From Diphasiastrum complanatum (lineage: Eukaryota; Streptophyta; Lycopodiopsida; Lycopodiales; Lycopodiaceae), in contig CM055097.1 in the NCBI GenBank assembly GCA_029204225.1, positions 9,101,593-9,165,592 on the forward strand: a stretch of 64,000 nt of DNA, read 5' to 3'. Positions 53,796 to 64,000 of this stretch are shown one piece after another. Position 1 is the stretch's first letter; each line of letters begins with the position of its first letter. A program made the translations under genes and the position numbers. The notes under the pieces were generated by a model. It was not told the origin of the DNA. It made no database searches and worked only from the letters and a program-made list of their open reading frames with translations.

Positions 53796-54092
53796 GGTGC
53801 ACCATAATTGTCAAGAAACGCGTTTCTGGGAGCAGAATCGTGCCAAAGAAAACAGATTATATATATTTTTTGCCCTAAACTAGACCTAAACAGGGATTGA
53901 TTGGACCCAACTGTAACCAAAACACCTAGCAACCTATAAAAATGCAATGCCCTTGATCAAAGCTTTAATCTGATATCCATGTTGCCCACAAAAATCTAAA
54001 AGAACAAAAGCGTTTCTGAAAACGCTCCCCCATTTCAAAAACGCGTTTCTGACCGCATTTTTGAAATGGGGGTGCAACTATGGGTTGCACCT
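53796..54092. repeat. AAACGCGTTT-type inverted element, about 297 bp
   Basis: The ends are inverted: AGGGTGCACCATAATTG on the left against AGGTGCAACCCATAGTTG from the right. Internal motifs are GAAACGCGTTTCTG (left), AAACGCGTTTCTG and AAAGCGTTTCTG (right), and an inverted ATGGGGG/CCCCCAT pair. The AGGGTG ends fit hAT MITEs. A target duplication is not clear. Confidence 0.65.
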
Positions 54093-54296
54093 AGATTATC
54101 AAACAAAGCTTTCCAAAAATGACTTGTAAACCTAGAATTCTTGTGTGATACTATTTACTTAGATAAGTCATGCAACTCAAGAATATGCTTAGTCAATGAG
54201 CTACTTCCACTAACTTTAACTCTTTTTTTTTACAAGCTATAAAGTGAGCTTGCTTATACATCTTTCCACATTTGTCCCTATCATATCATGACTATG

Positions 54297-54672
54297 TGTT
54301 GACGTGAAAGCACAAAATACTCATTACTAAAAAGGTAATTCTTAACACTTTCATTTTAGGATATTAACTTTTAAGTTTCATACAAATTAGCATCAATGGC
54401 ATACATATCCTTCATGAAATTCAACCTCATGACAGTTGAAATAATTAACGTGTAAGTTATGACGGTCACTTGCCATATTTGATAGCAACTTTCTCTTTTC
54501 AGCTCTCTAGACGGTGGGCCGATCCTTTACGAGCCCCTAAGTTGGTATTTAGCTAATTCTCTTTGTACTTGTTGGAGAACAATGTGTGAATTGTGAGCAA
54601 TCCCGTGTTTCTTGTCTTGAAGTACTTGTTAAAGTTCTGTGGTGATCGCAGCGATCGGTATCTTTATTGTCA
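54297..54672 (+). repeat. Tentative copia LTR
   Basis: The downstream end is set by the primer-binding site at 54,676. The start (TGTTGACGTG at 54,297) is a guess. Confidence 0.35.
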
Positions 54673-54675
54673 ACT

Positions 54676-56690
54676 TGGTATCAGAGCCAGTGATAGCAAT
54701 CACTGGACAAGGACAAAGGCCAGATTCAAAAAACCTGAGTCGAATCGTGTCGATTTGAAGATGGCTAGGAAGTGGAGGAAGAATCTCCGTTCGAAAGCCG
54801 TAGTGTGTAAAAATCGATGTTTAAAGGATTCGTTTGATTGCTCTTGGACGGGGAAAAACTATCCATCACTCTTGTGACAAGGAATTCTTGTTGGAGTTCA
54901 AGTTTCGGACTGACAAAGATCTGCCTTTCCGTAGCAAGAATTCTCAAGAACACGTTGGTGAGTGGTGTGCCTTCAATTGATGACTGTTTTGCAAATGCAC
55001 TGAAGTAAACTCTTCCTCACAGTAGGGCGACTTCAGAGGTGAAGGAATTTGCCATAGAAAGTGCTCAAAAAGCTGAGTGTATGATAAGAAATAGTGAAAA
55101 AAACCCTGAGCTGGGGTTTTAGTGGAAAAAATCATCAAAAAGGCCTCATATTTTGTTTTTTTCATTGTTGTAAGAGGCTAACTGAGGACTCAATAGTGGG
55201 CCATATCATATCAGTGAAGGCTGTGGACGGCCATGCCATAGTCAACGACCTGGATCAAAGCTTCAGAGGGCGGCTAGAACTCCTCAAGAAGCCATCTCCA
55301 CGAGAGAGAGAGAGAGAGAGAGACTCATGGGGACTGCCTTTTCCTTTGAGGTCTTGAAACTCGCGCGCTCAATTGGGAAGGACGTGTGGCATCTTTAGGT
55401 GGTCCGTGCCTCCAAGAAGTCGGCTTGATGCACGATGATGCCCAGAACCGTCGGATCTCTTGTGAAGGGATCGGTGGCTGAGATCGTGACTGACATTGGC
55501 CGTTAGATTCAAATTAACGGTTGGATTCCCATTGAAGGGGTCCGAAGGGTGTTGAAGGACACTTAGCCATTCAATTTCAATAAAATTTTTCAATTTGAAG
55601 TAATTCTTGTGTGTCCTGAAGCTGCTAAAGTTTGAAGGTTTTTCAACAAGAAGAAACAGTTCAAAAACTTAAAAAGCCCTTATTTTCAACTCCTTAAGCC
55701 TATTTTGGCCAAACGAAAGGCTATAGCCTCCAAACGAAGGGCACCCTGATTGTACCTACAAGTACGGTACATCAAAACAGAGTGATTGCCATGGAGAAAG
55801 TGATCAGTGGACGCCAAAAGCAATTTTACCCCTTCAAGGAGCACCGAGGTAGGAGTGTGAGCCTCAAGGTATTTCGGAAACGGAAACCGTCTTGGCTTCT
55901 GATTTGGCGATAAAGCGGCAGGTGGCTTGGTAAGCTAAAAAGTGCAGGTCATTATTTTTGCATTTTGAGATCACCATTGGCTACCCCATTGTACAACATT
56001 TGGAAGCTCAAAATGAAGAACACTCTCATGGAGAAAAAGCTGTTGGACATCGTTGCGGGCATAGAGGTGAGGCCGAACACCACTCCAACTGACATGAGGG
56101 CTTATGACAGGAAGGCTCAAAGAGCATTGTCATTGATCAACTTATCAGTGAAGGATCATATAATCACCCACATAAGTGACGCGGTGATGGCCAGAGGCGC
56201 TTAGGAAGCCTTCGGAACATAGTTCCAAACCGCCAATCCATCTCATGCAATGCTCTTGCAATCAAGATTGAACACCATTAGGATGGAAGACAATGAAACT
56301 ATGGGATCCTTCTTCACCAGGATTAAGGAACTGAGAGACCAGCTAGTCACCATCGGAGAACCAATCAGGGATGTTGAATTGGTTCACACTGCAATGAGCG
56401 GCATGGCGGATAGCTTGCAAATGTTTGTGAGCGGTATCGCATCAAGGGAGAGATTGCCCACTTTTGAGGACCTTCATGGGATCCTGTTGAGGGAAGAACA
56501 AAGGCGTGAAGTGGTCAAATTGAGGCATACCACTCAGGAGGATCAGGCATTGGTGGCCAAAGGCAAGCAAAAGGGGTGGAAACACATTCCAAAAAAGGGC
56601 AAAGATGATGAGGACGAGGGAGAGTCGTCATCAAAATGTATTATAGCTAAAGTCTCCCTTTTGATGCCATATGGTTCAATCTAACACTTT
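54676..56690 (+). mobile_element. Copia element 3: primer-binding site and gag
   Basis: TGGTATCAGAGCC at 54,676-54,688 opens the element. A long poorly conserved leader follows; it includes a short (GA)10 at 55,303-55,321. Gag then appears at 55,965-56,684: YNIWKLKMKNTLMEKKLLDI, SRLNTIRMEDNETMGSFFTR and DQLVTIGEPIRDVELVHTAM, the UBN2 domain of plant copia gag. A stop at 56,202-56,204 and a frameshift break it. Pol is absent. Confidence 0.85.
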
Positions 56691-56979
56691 TAACCTTTAA
56701 CCCTCATATGCAATAATTGCATGAAGTTCTTGAATGAGAGTGCCACATATGCAAGTTCCACTTGCATCTATTGATACTAAAAAGGAATTTATATATATGA
56801 AACTATTAGCACAAGGCTGAGGGCTCTAAGGAGCAATTTTCAATTTCTTGAATGAACCTTCTTCTAATTTTGTCCATTGAAAGCCAACTCCTTTCTTAAG
56901 AGGACAAGGAAACTTTCATCCAAAAAAAACTATCTAATAAACAGTCAATCACTCTTGGAGTCTTTTGTAGGCTCATTTA

Positions 56980-57550
56980 TGGTCCTTATTATTGTACTTT
57001 CAACATGTTCTTTATGTACCATCAATCACCAAAAATTTGCTAAGTGTTGGTCAGCTTATGGATAATGGTTTGGATGTCCACTTCAAGCATGGCGTTTGTT
57101 CCATTTTGAAGAATGACTTTTGCATAGCAAAGGGATTTAAACATGAAATATTGTTTTAAGTCTTATTTCTTATCTTCAACATTCATGATGTTTAGTAAAT
57201 TATGTGGATATGACAAGACAACAAAGTTGAATGCTTTCCAATCTACAATTGTTGTTGATAAAACAATTTCATTGAATAACTATTTTTGTAATAGTTTGAT
57301 CAATGGCATAAGAATAAAGCATCTTTTAGTATGTCTGCTTTGGAAATCTCTGAGCCCACATGCTTTGTGCATGATCGTTCCAATGTAAGGACCAAAGAAA
57401 ATCCTACATCAATGATAAGAATAATGGTACGATAATGCTCATCAAAGAAAGCTTATTGGATTTAAATTTTCTCTACTAAGAGAGTTGTAATTAGTAGAGA
57501 TGTAATCTTCTATAAAGGGAAGAACTATAAGTTTGAAGAGCCATCCTACA
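56980..57550 (+). pseudogene. Copia polyprotein scraps
   Basis: After frame changes, LSVGQLMDNGLDVHFKHGVC (near 57,040-57,110) matches copia 2 (MLSVGQLMDSALDVHFKPGA). STKRVVISRDVIFY near 57,480-57,515 matches the end of copia integrase. The core between them is deleted. Confidence 0.7.
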
Positions 57551-57646
57551 ATAGACAAACGTCATGCATGGCTTACTTGGAGCCTTGTTAATATATGTAA
57601 CTCTACTCGCTTGATGGTTGTGGGCCTTTCAATGTCTAGGTCCAAA

Positions 57647-58098
57647 CAATGTTTCATGGGCTTGTTTCGAACATCATTTCGAAACGCGGTTGAAACGTTT
57701 GGTTCAGGTTCGAAACGGGAAATTCATTTTAGGTTTTTTTACTTTTTTTTGAAAATGTGTTTTTGAGGGTTTTTGAGGGTTTACAGATGTCATAGAAAGT
57801 CTAGTAACAAGTAGATACATCCAATTTCATGAAGCTCTGGAGAATGCAATTTCAAGAGGAGAAGCTGTGTATGGTGACTATGGTCACTTTCCTCAGTCAA
57901 TTATTGATACTGTCATGGATAGGTTATTAGGTTGCAAGAATCTGCTCATGCCCATTGCCAGTACATACTACAAAGCTTATGGCGCGGTTTCGGAAAAAAA
58001 TTTGTTTGTTTTTCACAATCGTTTCGAACACTAAAACGGCATTTCGAAACGGGGTCATTTCGTACGGCCCGTTTCGAACGCGTTTCGAGGAAACATTG
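57647..58098. mobile_element. hAT-like MITE with TTTCGAAACG subterminal motifs
   Basis: 452 bp. The ends are CAATGTTTC...GAAACATTG, an inverted pair of 9 bp. The flanks GGTCCAAA (57,639-57,646) and GCTCCAAA (58,099-58,106) form an 8-bp target-site duplication with one mismatch, as expected for hAT. TTTCGAAACG and TTTCGAAC motifs fill the first 80 and last 130 bp in both orientations. No coding region. It sits inside copia scraps. Confidence 0.82.
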
Positions 58099-58204
58099 GC
58101 TCCAAAAGAAATTGGGATACATTAGATGCATTGTGTATTAGTTATAACAACAAACTCGAGTAAAGTAATTTAATTTATAAGAATGCTTGTGAGGCACATG
58201 CAAC

Positions 58205-58386
58205 TCAAATCACTGGAGTGAAGAGATTTAGATTTCCAAATCACTAATCTAAATTCTTGACTCATTCAATAGATCGAGAAATACTCACCACCTTGAAGAA
58301 TCGTCACAATTCCTTATAATCCTCTAAAAATAATTAAGTACCTAATTATAATCTGTCAATCACAAGAATACTAGAGTATATGTGTT
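58205..58386. repeat. Piece shared with the 33.9-kb block
   Basis: The phrases around ATCCTCTAAAAATAATTAAG and CAATCACAAGAATACTAG run parallel to 33,905-34,020. It probably comes from the same non-coding retroelement body. Confidence 0.6.
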
Positions 58387-59560
58387 ACGTACCCATAAAG
58401 GCACGTAACAGTTTGCCGGAGGTGACGGTCTCATTATGGGACAAAACATTGGTCTAGAGCTATAGGTCTTTTGGGTGCACGTGTCAATATCCTATTGGCG
58501 CGAGGTGACCCTTTGTTATGGACCCGCGTCAATGTACACAATTGACGCATGTCACCGGTCATGTGTGACTCCTACGGTTGGAGATGACCCCACCTGGACT
58601 ATGTATATAGAGGTGGATCTCCATGAGCTTGTCATTCATTCTCTTTTAAAAAAGGAAGAGCTCTTCCACTGGTGGTCAAGTCAAGATGATTATCTAGGCC
58701 TTAGGATGTAGGTAGGCGAGGGTCGAGGGTAAGGTATGGTGGTATGGGACACCATGGCTTATCAGAGATCCGAGCTTGCTTGATGGTGGCCCATAGCTCC
58801 AATGCGACGGGGAGAGGTGGCAGTACCTCTATGTTTAAGAGAATTTTTACATCTTTTAAATCATAGCTTTGTATAAGCTTGTAATTTACACACAAGCTTG
58901 AATCTAAAGAAAGAGGGAGAGGGATTGGAAGACGTACCACAGGCTGTACCTGTAGCAAGTACAGGCCTGTGGGGAGTAGCTCTCCACTTCCTTTGGCCTC
59001 CTCTTGGGCCTGTTCCATCCTCTTTCTCCTTTGCCACCTGCAATCACAAAAAAAATTACAATAAAAGCATTCTCACAACCTTAAGGGCGTAATTTGAACT
59101 TTTTTCCTCCACCTCCTCCTCATGAACGTACAATTGTACCTTCTCTTCCTCCCAAGCCTAAGGATGAGCCTTAGGGGAGTTCTAAGAGTTTCTTGGGGCC
59201 ATAAAGCCATGAGCTTAAGGGAGGTGACCAAAGGTGTTTGTGGGGTGTGAACCAAGTGACCTTTGGGTGAGGTGGCATAGGGAGGGTGTTGGACATGTGA
59301 AAAGTGGGTAGGTGGTGCCCATAAGGGTTGCCACTTGTCTTAGGAGCCATATGCTTGCTAGGTGGCGCCCATAAGGAACACCACTTAGCAAGGCCAAAAG
59401 GAAAGGAAAATGGTGTGGGTGGGGGGAAGGGGGGGGGTAAAGGCTCCACTCTCATCATTAAGGAGTTTGTTTTGGCCTGGCCTCCTTGAGTTGAGCTCTC
59501 AAGCTTCCTAAGCCAATTTGTAGCCAGGATCTTGCCGTTTTTCCTTTGAATTCAGCTTAG
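58387..59560. other. LTR-like sequence without genes
   Basis: TGTTACGTACCC near 58,384 could start an LTR, and ACTATGTATATAGAGG near 58,597 is TATA-like. The far end is unresolved. A G-rich run occurs at 59,420-59,437. It precedes the gag scrap at 59,571. Confidence 0.35.
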
Positions 59561-59570
59561 TACATTATGG

Positions 59571-59995
59571 ACCCAACTATGCCCTCGGGGGAAGGACCAT
59601 CTTCACCACCCCTTCCTCTTGAGCTAGATATCGCACAGCTTGTACAGGCTTTAGACTCCCTTCAAAACCAAATCCTGGAAATGTAGTCTAGGCATGCCGC
59701 AGCCGAGCAAGAGTGGTGTTCTTTGACCCACTCGCAGTCCACTGTCATGTACCCCATGTTCAACCCATAATTGATTTCGGGAGAAAAGAAGGACCGGCAT
59801 CTTGACGTTGTGCTTTCACGGTTGGATCGGTGGAATAGCCATTTTGTCATGCATGAACCACCTGACAGCACAAAGATTGCTTCTGACCTTATGTTTTTGC
59901 GCGGTAAGGCGTACACATGGTGGCAGAATCTGAAGGATAGGGCTGGTACCCCTACCACTTGAGATGCTTTTCAAGAAGTCTTTCATTAACCAGCT
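59571..59995 (+). pseudogene. Ty3-gypsy gag scrap
   Basis: The frame opens at ATGGACCCAACTATG (59,568) and reads LPLELDIAQLVQALDSLQNQ, a stop, then after a further stop SRLDRWNSHFVMHEPPDSTK, ASDLMFLRGKAYTWWQNLKD and TPTT, and a TGA where the family has Trp (TWDAFQ). It is a standard gypsy capsid domain with at least three stops. Confidence 0.82.
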
Positions 59996-60154
59996 TGGCA
60001 TTACTCCGTTAGTGTCTTTAAATTGTCACAAAACTTGAAATATGAAATTACATGAATGAGAAATTTCTCAAATTGGAATTCAACAACTCTTATATTGTAC
60101 CCAACAAAATTTCTTTGCTCGACCCAATCCACAATCGTTTTGTTTGCTTATTTC

Positions 60155-61675
60155 ATATTATCAGACAATTTTAAATTCACATTTGATGAGTATCTTGCAC
60201 AAGCTTTTGCTCGACCCATTTCTAATGATCAACATCAATTAGAAAAGTAGCAGCAAAAATAATTGTTTTCAAAATTTGACCAGATTTAAAATTTAACTAA
60301 AAAGGAAATATTCATATTAATTCTCTATCTGGGAGTAACTCAGCTCCAAAACTTAAAATGTCATTACAGTGCTCAATTACTGGCAAATTTGCAAAGGTAC
60401 AGCAGGATTTGCAGTTTCTTTAGTGATTTTGAAATATCTATTCTCACCAAAGTGGTATGACTGCAAACCTAGCAAGGAGGATCTGATGTGGGCGAGGGCT
60501 TAGTTTGTGAAAGCATAGTAATCTGCAAGTGAAAGACTCTGACTCTGGAAGCCTTGTGCAACAAGCCTCTGTGGCATACATAGTTATAAGTGAGACCATA
60601 GTATCAAATTGTTTGCACTTACTTCGAGTGTCCTGAATATACTTTTTGGAGCAGAAACGCTCAAGTTTAACCAAAGATGCATGACCCTCTTGCTGGTGAC
60701 AATTGTGTCTTCGACGCTGATGCTTGGTGTGGATCTTCAAACACGTGAACTTGTTAGAAAACCGACTTGCTCATACTAGTAACCCAAGACAAGATTCCTA
60801 TTGTGATGAAACAATAGCCAAACATATGAGAGAGAACACAATTGATGGAAACTCCAACTATGTCCCATTGCAAATGAGCAAGGGCACACTACATAGTTAT
60901 AGACTTTGGTCTATGACAAATTATCAGACAATTTTAAATTCACATTTGATGAGTATCTTGCACAAGCTTTTGCTCGACCCATTTCTATGATCAACATCAA
61001 TTAGAAAAGTAGCAGCAAAAATAATTGTTTTCAAAATTTGACCAGATTTAAAATTTAACTAAAAAGGAAAGATTCATATTAATTCTCTATCTGGGACAGC
61101 TCCAAAACTTAAAATGTCATTACAGTGCTCAATTACTGGCAAATTTGCAAAGGTACAGCAGGATTGCAGTTTCTTTAGTGATTTTGAAATATCTATTCTC
61201 ACCAAAGTGGTATGACTGCAAACCTAGCAAGGAGGATCTGATGTGGGCGAGGGCTTAGTTTGTGAAAGCATAGTAATCTGCAAGTGAAAGACTCTGACTC
61301 TGGAAGCCTTGTGCAACAAGCCTCTGTGGCATACATAGTTATAAGTGAGACCATAGTATCAAATTGTTTGCACTTACTTCGAGTGTCCTGAATATACTTT
61401 TTGGAGCAGAAACGCTCAAGTTTAACCAAAGATGCATGACCCTCTTGCTGGTGACAATTGTGTCTTCGACGCTGATGCTTGGTGTGGATCTTCAAACACG
61501 TGAACTTGTTAGAAAACCGACTTGCTCATACTAGTAACCCAAGACAAGATTCCTATTGTGATGAAACAATAGCCAAACATATGAGAGAGAACACAATTGA
61601 TGGAAACTCCAACTATGTCCCATTGCAAATGAGCAAGGGCACACTACATAGTTATAGACTTTGGTCTATGACAAA
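60155..61675. repeat. Recent tandem duplication, unit about 755-765 bp
   Basis: 60,155-60,918 and 60,920-61,675 are nearly identical. I see only four small indels or substitutions (for example GGGAGTAACTCAGC against GGGACAGC, and a lost T near 61,165). The 98-codon minus-strand frames at 60,444 and 61,199 are identical. Both copies start with ATTATCAGACAATTTTAAAT. Confidence 0.95.
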
Positions 61676-61926
61676 AGCAAAAGCAGCCTAAACGCAATTG
61701 CCTAATCAATGTCTCTATATATGGTAAAAGCACCAACAACTGTCTATAGCAAAACTTGTGCTCCTAATCAAGCACTAGAATCTCAAACTTGTCTAACTAA
61801 ATTCTAACTTGACTTTTACTAAACATAGGTAAAGGCCCGTAGAATTAGCGTGCAGGCATGGTCCAATAATCCTAATTAACCTAGATGAGAACACTACGGG
61901 TAATAATGTAAACATTAACTCTAACA
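61676..61926 (-). repeat. Start of a copia-type 3' LTR
   Basis: The minus strand has CATTAAGGGGAG, a polypurine tract, directly before TGTTAGAGTTAATG at 61,926, and CCATATATAGAGACATTG (TATA-like) about 200 bp further in. The other end is not resolved and may reach into the tandem duplication. Confidence 0.45.
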
Positions 61927-64000
61927 CTCCCCTTAATGTTTACATTGTCAAGAACCATGCATAGCACGAGTATGCATATGTATCCTCCATGACGCCCATG
62001 TAATGAAGATCCTCAATTCTGATGTAGAATTCATGATCAACTTTGATCTCAATGTCTTCATTACTCAATGTAGAACTCCCTTTGTATGTGGATGTAGAAT
62101 TCCTTCATATGTATCAAAAAACTTTGACTCCCCTGAATCAAATAATGTAGACATGATAACCTTTGCCTTAACTTTGAGACCTTTGCTTGAAGATTGACTC
62201 CCTTGGTCTCTTTGAACATCTTCCAAGCTAGCACAAATATGTAAGGATCTCCCCAACATCCATAAAGAAAAAATCCTCTTTGGTTATCATAGCAACAATC
62301 ATAAGTAGAAAATAGATCTTCAAATATTATCATCAAATCTCATACATCAACACCCACATTAGAAACCTATACTTCATAAGTAGTTTTGGCTCCATTTTTG
62401 TCAATTCCTTGAATTGAATCCACATTCAATCTCTCTTAAGAGTACGTCTCATAAACTCTCCAAACAATGATACAAATAGATATGCTATCCCATGGACCCA
62501 ACCAACCAACCAAATATGCAAGTAATAGAGCATCCCAAATGGAAAGATAAAATGTATACAATACTTTTCCTCACCAAAGCAATGATACTCCCCTCAAATA
62601 CTTTCTCACACCAAAAAGGTATATACATACTACATAGATTCTACCCATTTATTGAACATGTATAATCCATTAATGAACAACATTAGGTAACTTAAAAAAG
62701 GCATAATTTATCATTATCACACGGTGCAACTCCTTGAGTGATCTTATGCCTTATCCTGTTCATGGCCTCTGTGCCAATTCAGTTGACTACTACAATGCAT
62801 TATTCAGTGTTTGAGAAATTTACCTGAGCAGGATGAACTCTTCGCTGCATTGATGATGAAGATCCAGCTTCATTAGGAAAATGCTCCTGGACAAACTTGG
62901 CCCCTCCCTCCGTCTTGTATGTGAAGTTTCAATCGTTAGTGATAACTTGATAGATCCCTAAACTTTTTCAAACAGAAGGATCATTCACTCCTGTGATTTG
63001 TTCTCAAGCTTGAGCTTACACTCACAAGATGAATATCCTGCCCTAGTTGTCAGCCACATTGGAAGACTGATGCATGAACCCAAATGGCATATTCTATGGT
63101 AAAGGTTAGACACAAAGCGCAGTGAATATGGTTATAAACTTGGTCTCCTAAATTGCACTTTGCCTATAGACATCTGATACTAAAACTATGAAGAATATGG
63201 AAATTGAAGGTATATGTTTCTACTCTCCAGATCTGTGCTAATTTCCTGTAAACCCATATAAAATGCTTGCAAGTGTAGTGAACCCATCTCATTGGTTTGA
63301 GAAAGTTGCTGTGCATAATAAGCACTAGAGGAGCAGCAATTGGCAACGTAGCAACCAAAAACATTGCATACAGCCTTTCAAACAAAGCTTCTATCTAGTG
63401 AATCAGAACGTGCTTTGAAGTTGTATGAAGCACTTGTGAAGAGCATATGGGGTGGCTGTGCCGGTTTATCTGCTGCCATCAGCCATCAGCAAGAAACTGT
63501 ATTTCAGTCTTTCATCCATTTCCCTCCGACCCTTCTTTCCATAAATCTTCTGAAGCAAATGAATACACAGCTTCCTGTTTTGCAGAATTGATGCTTTTAA
63601 CAGTTGCTACAGAGAGAAAGACGCTAACCATCGTTTTTGCTGTGCCTCTGCAAGCATGAATAATTTCTTACGTGCAGCATCTCCTTGTCAATTATATTTT
63701 CTTGATCTCGGTTGCTCTGCAAGAGGGATAGAACATTCCGTAAGGTGGGCATTTTCATCTCATCCTGCCAAATATCTAAACACTTCGGCGTGATGTTATT
63801 TCAGTCTCTCTACAACACAGTGGCATGCTGCCAGTCCACCAAGTCATATCTATTCTTTCATTGTCATCAGAACTGTAGTTTCTGCCTCCAACTTGCATAG
63901 CCAGAAAACAAATCCAAACCGATATAAGAGGGTTTCGTTTCTGCTATGACAGTTTGCACAGCTTTCCTCACCTAAAAGTCTATTCTGGTGGCCGCTGTGT
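61927..64000. other. No gene supported
   Basis: 61,927-62,650 is probably the decayed 3' part of a copia element. At 62,824-62,925 a minus-strand open stretch (EGGAKFVQEHFPNEAGSSSS) ends at a GT and could be an exon, but I cannot name it. The plus-strand frames near 63,364-63,900 show no recognisable domain. Confidence 0.35.

Noticed and set aside
60444-60740. 98-codon minus-strand frame repeated at 61,199-61,495
   Set aside because: Identity of the two is explained by the recent DNA duplication; no family or codon signal supports a gene.

Overview
The window is nuclear plant DNA. Most of it is layered, decayed transposable elements, with two apparently intact host genes and several gene fragments. 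The evidence for a plant nuclear genome is the spliced glutathione peroxidase of plant type, the plant-specific F-box/kelch protein, Ty1-copia and Ty3-gypsy retrotransposons with plant primer-binding sites (TGGTATCAGAGC type), hAT-like non-autonomous elements and very long (GA)n arrays. An exon that looks like a dynein heavy chain linker (44,750-44,920) hints at a lineage that keeps axonemal dyneins (cycad, Ginkgo, fern, lycophyte or bryophyte rather than angiosperm or conifer). That is an inference from one exon.

Layout. 1-950: end of a gypsy polyprotein and the start of its 3' LTR. 1,930-3,480: a two-copy tandem duplication that includes the last exon of the glutathione peroxidase gene. 3,381-5,113 (minus): that gene, six exons, 165 residues, all catalytic residues present. 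5,880-6,960: a GC-rich palindromic cluster and empty sequence. 6,965-15,204: a copia element (minus), a gypsy element with two LTRs, and a second copia element (minus); the gypsy copy is flanked on its two sides by different copia elements. 15,205-19,870: LTR and gag remnants, a GTCGAC-type cluster, a (GA)n array and hairpins. 19,880-22,188 (plus): a broken SERAC1-like lipase gene followed by a broken armadillo-repeat segment. 22,190-33,540: LTRs, a decayed gypsy element, four long GA/CT arrays, a GTCGAGAT minisatellite, a fold-back repeat and an unidentified broken reading frame at 31,509-32,513. 33,540-41,120: AT-rich sequence without genes, with a duplicated (GA)n block. 41,125-42,408 (minus): the intact F-box/kelch gene. 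44,200-49,860: a nested stack made of an old gypsy element interrupted by an LTR element lacking its reverse transcriptase domain and by a hAT-like element carrying the dynein exon. 49,860-64,000: further copia and gypsy pieces, several small inverted-repeat elements with their own short motifs, and a very recent 755-bp tandem duplication.

The two intact genes have no evident functional link: one is a thioredoxin-type peroxidase, the other a likely SCF ubiquitin-ligase adaptor. The most interesting material is the captured dynein exon inside a TIR element, the set of elements each filled with its own short palindromic motif, a copia copy in which one decamer recurs across the LTR and in several reading frames, and the unidentified reading frame near 32 kb.
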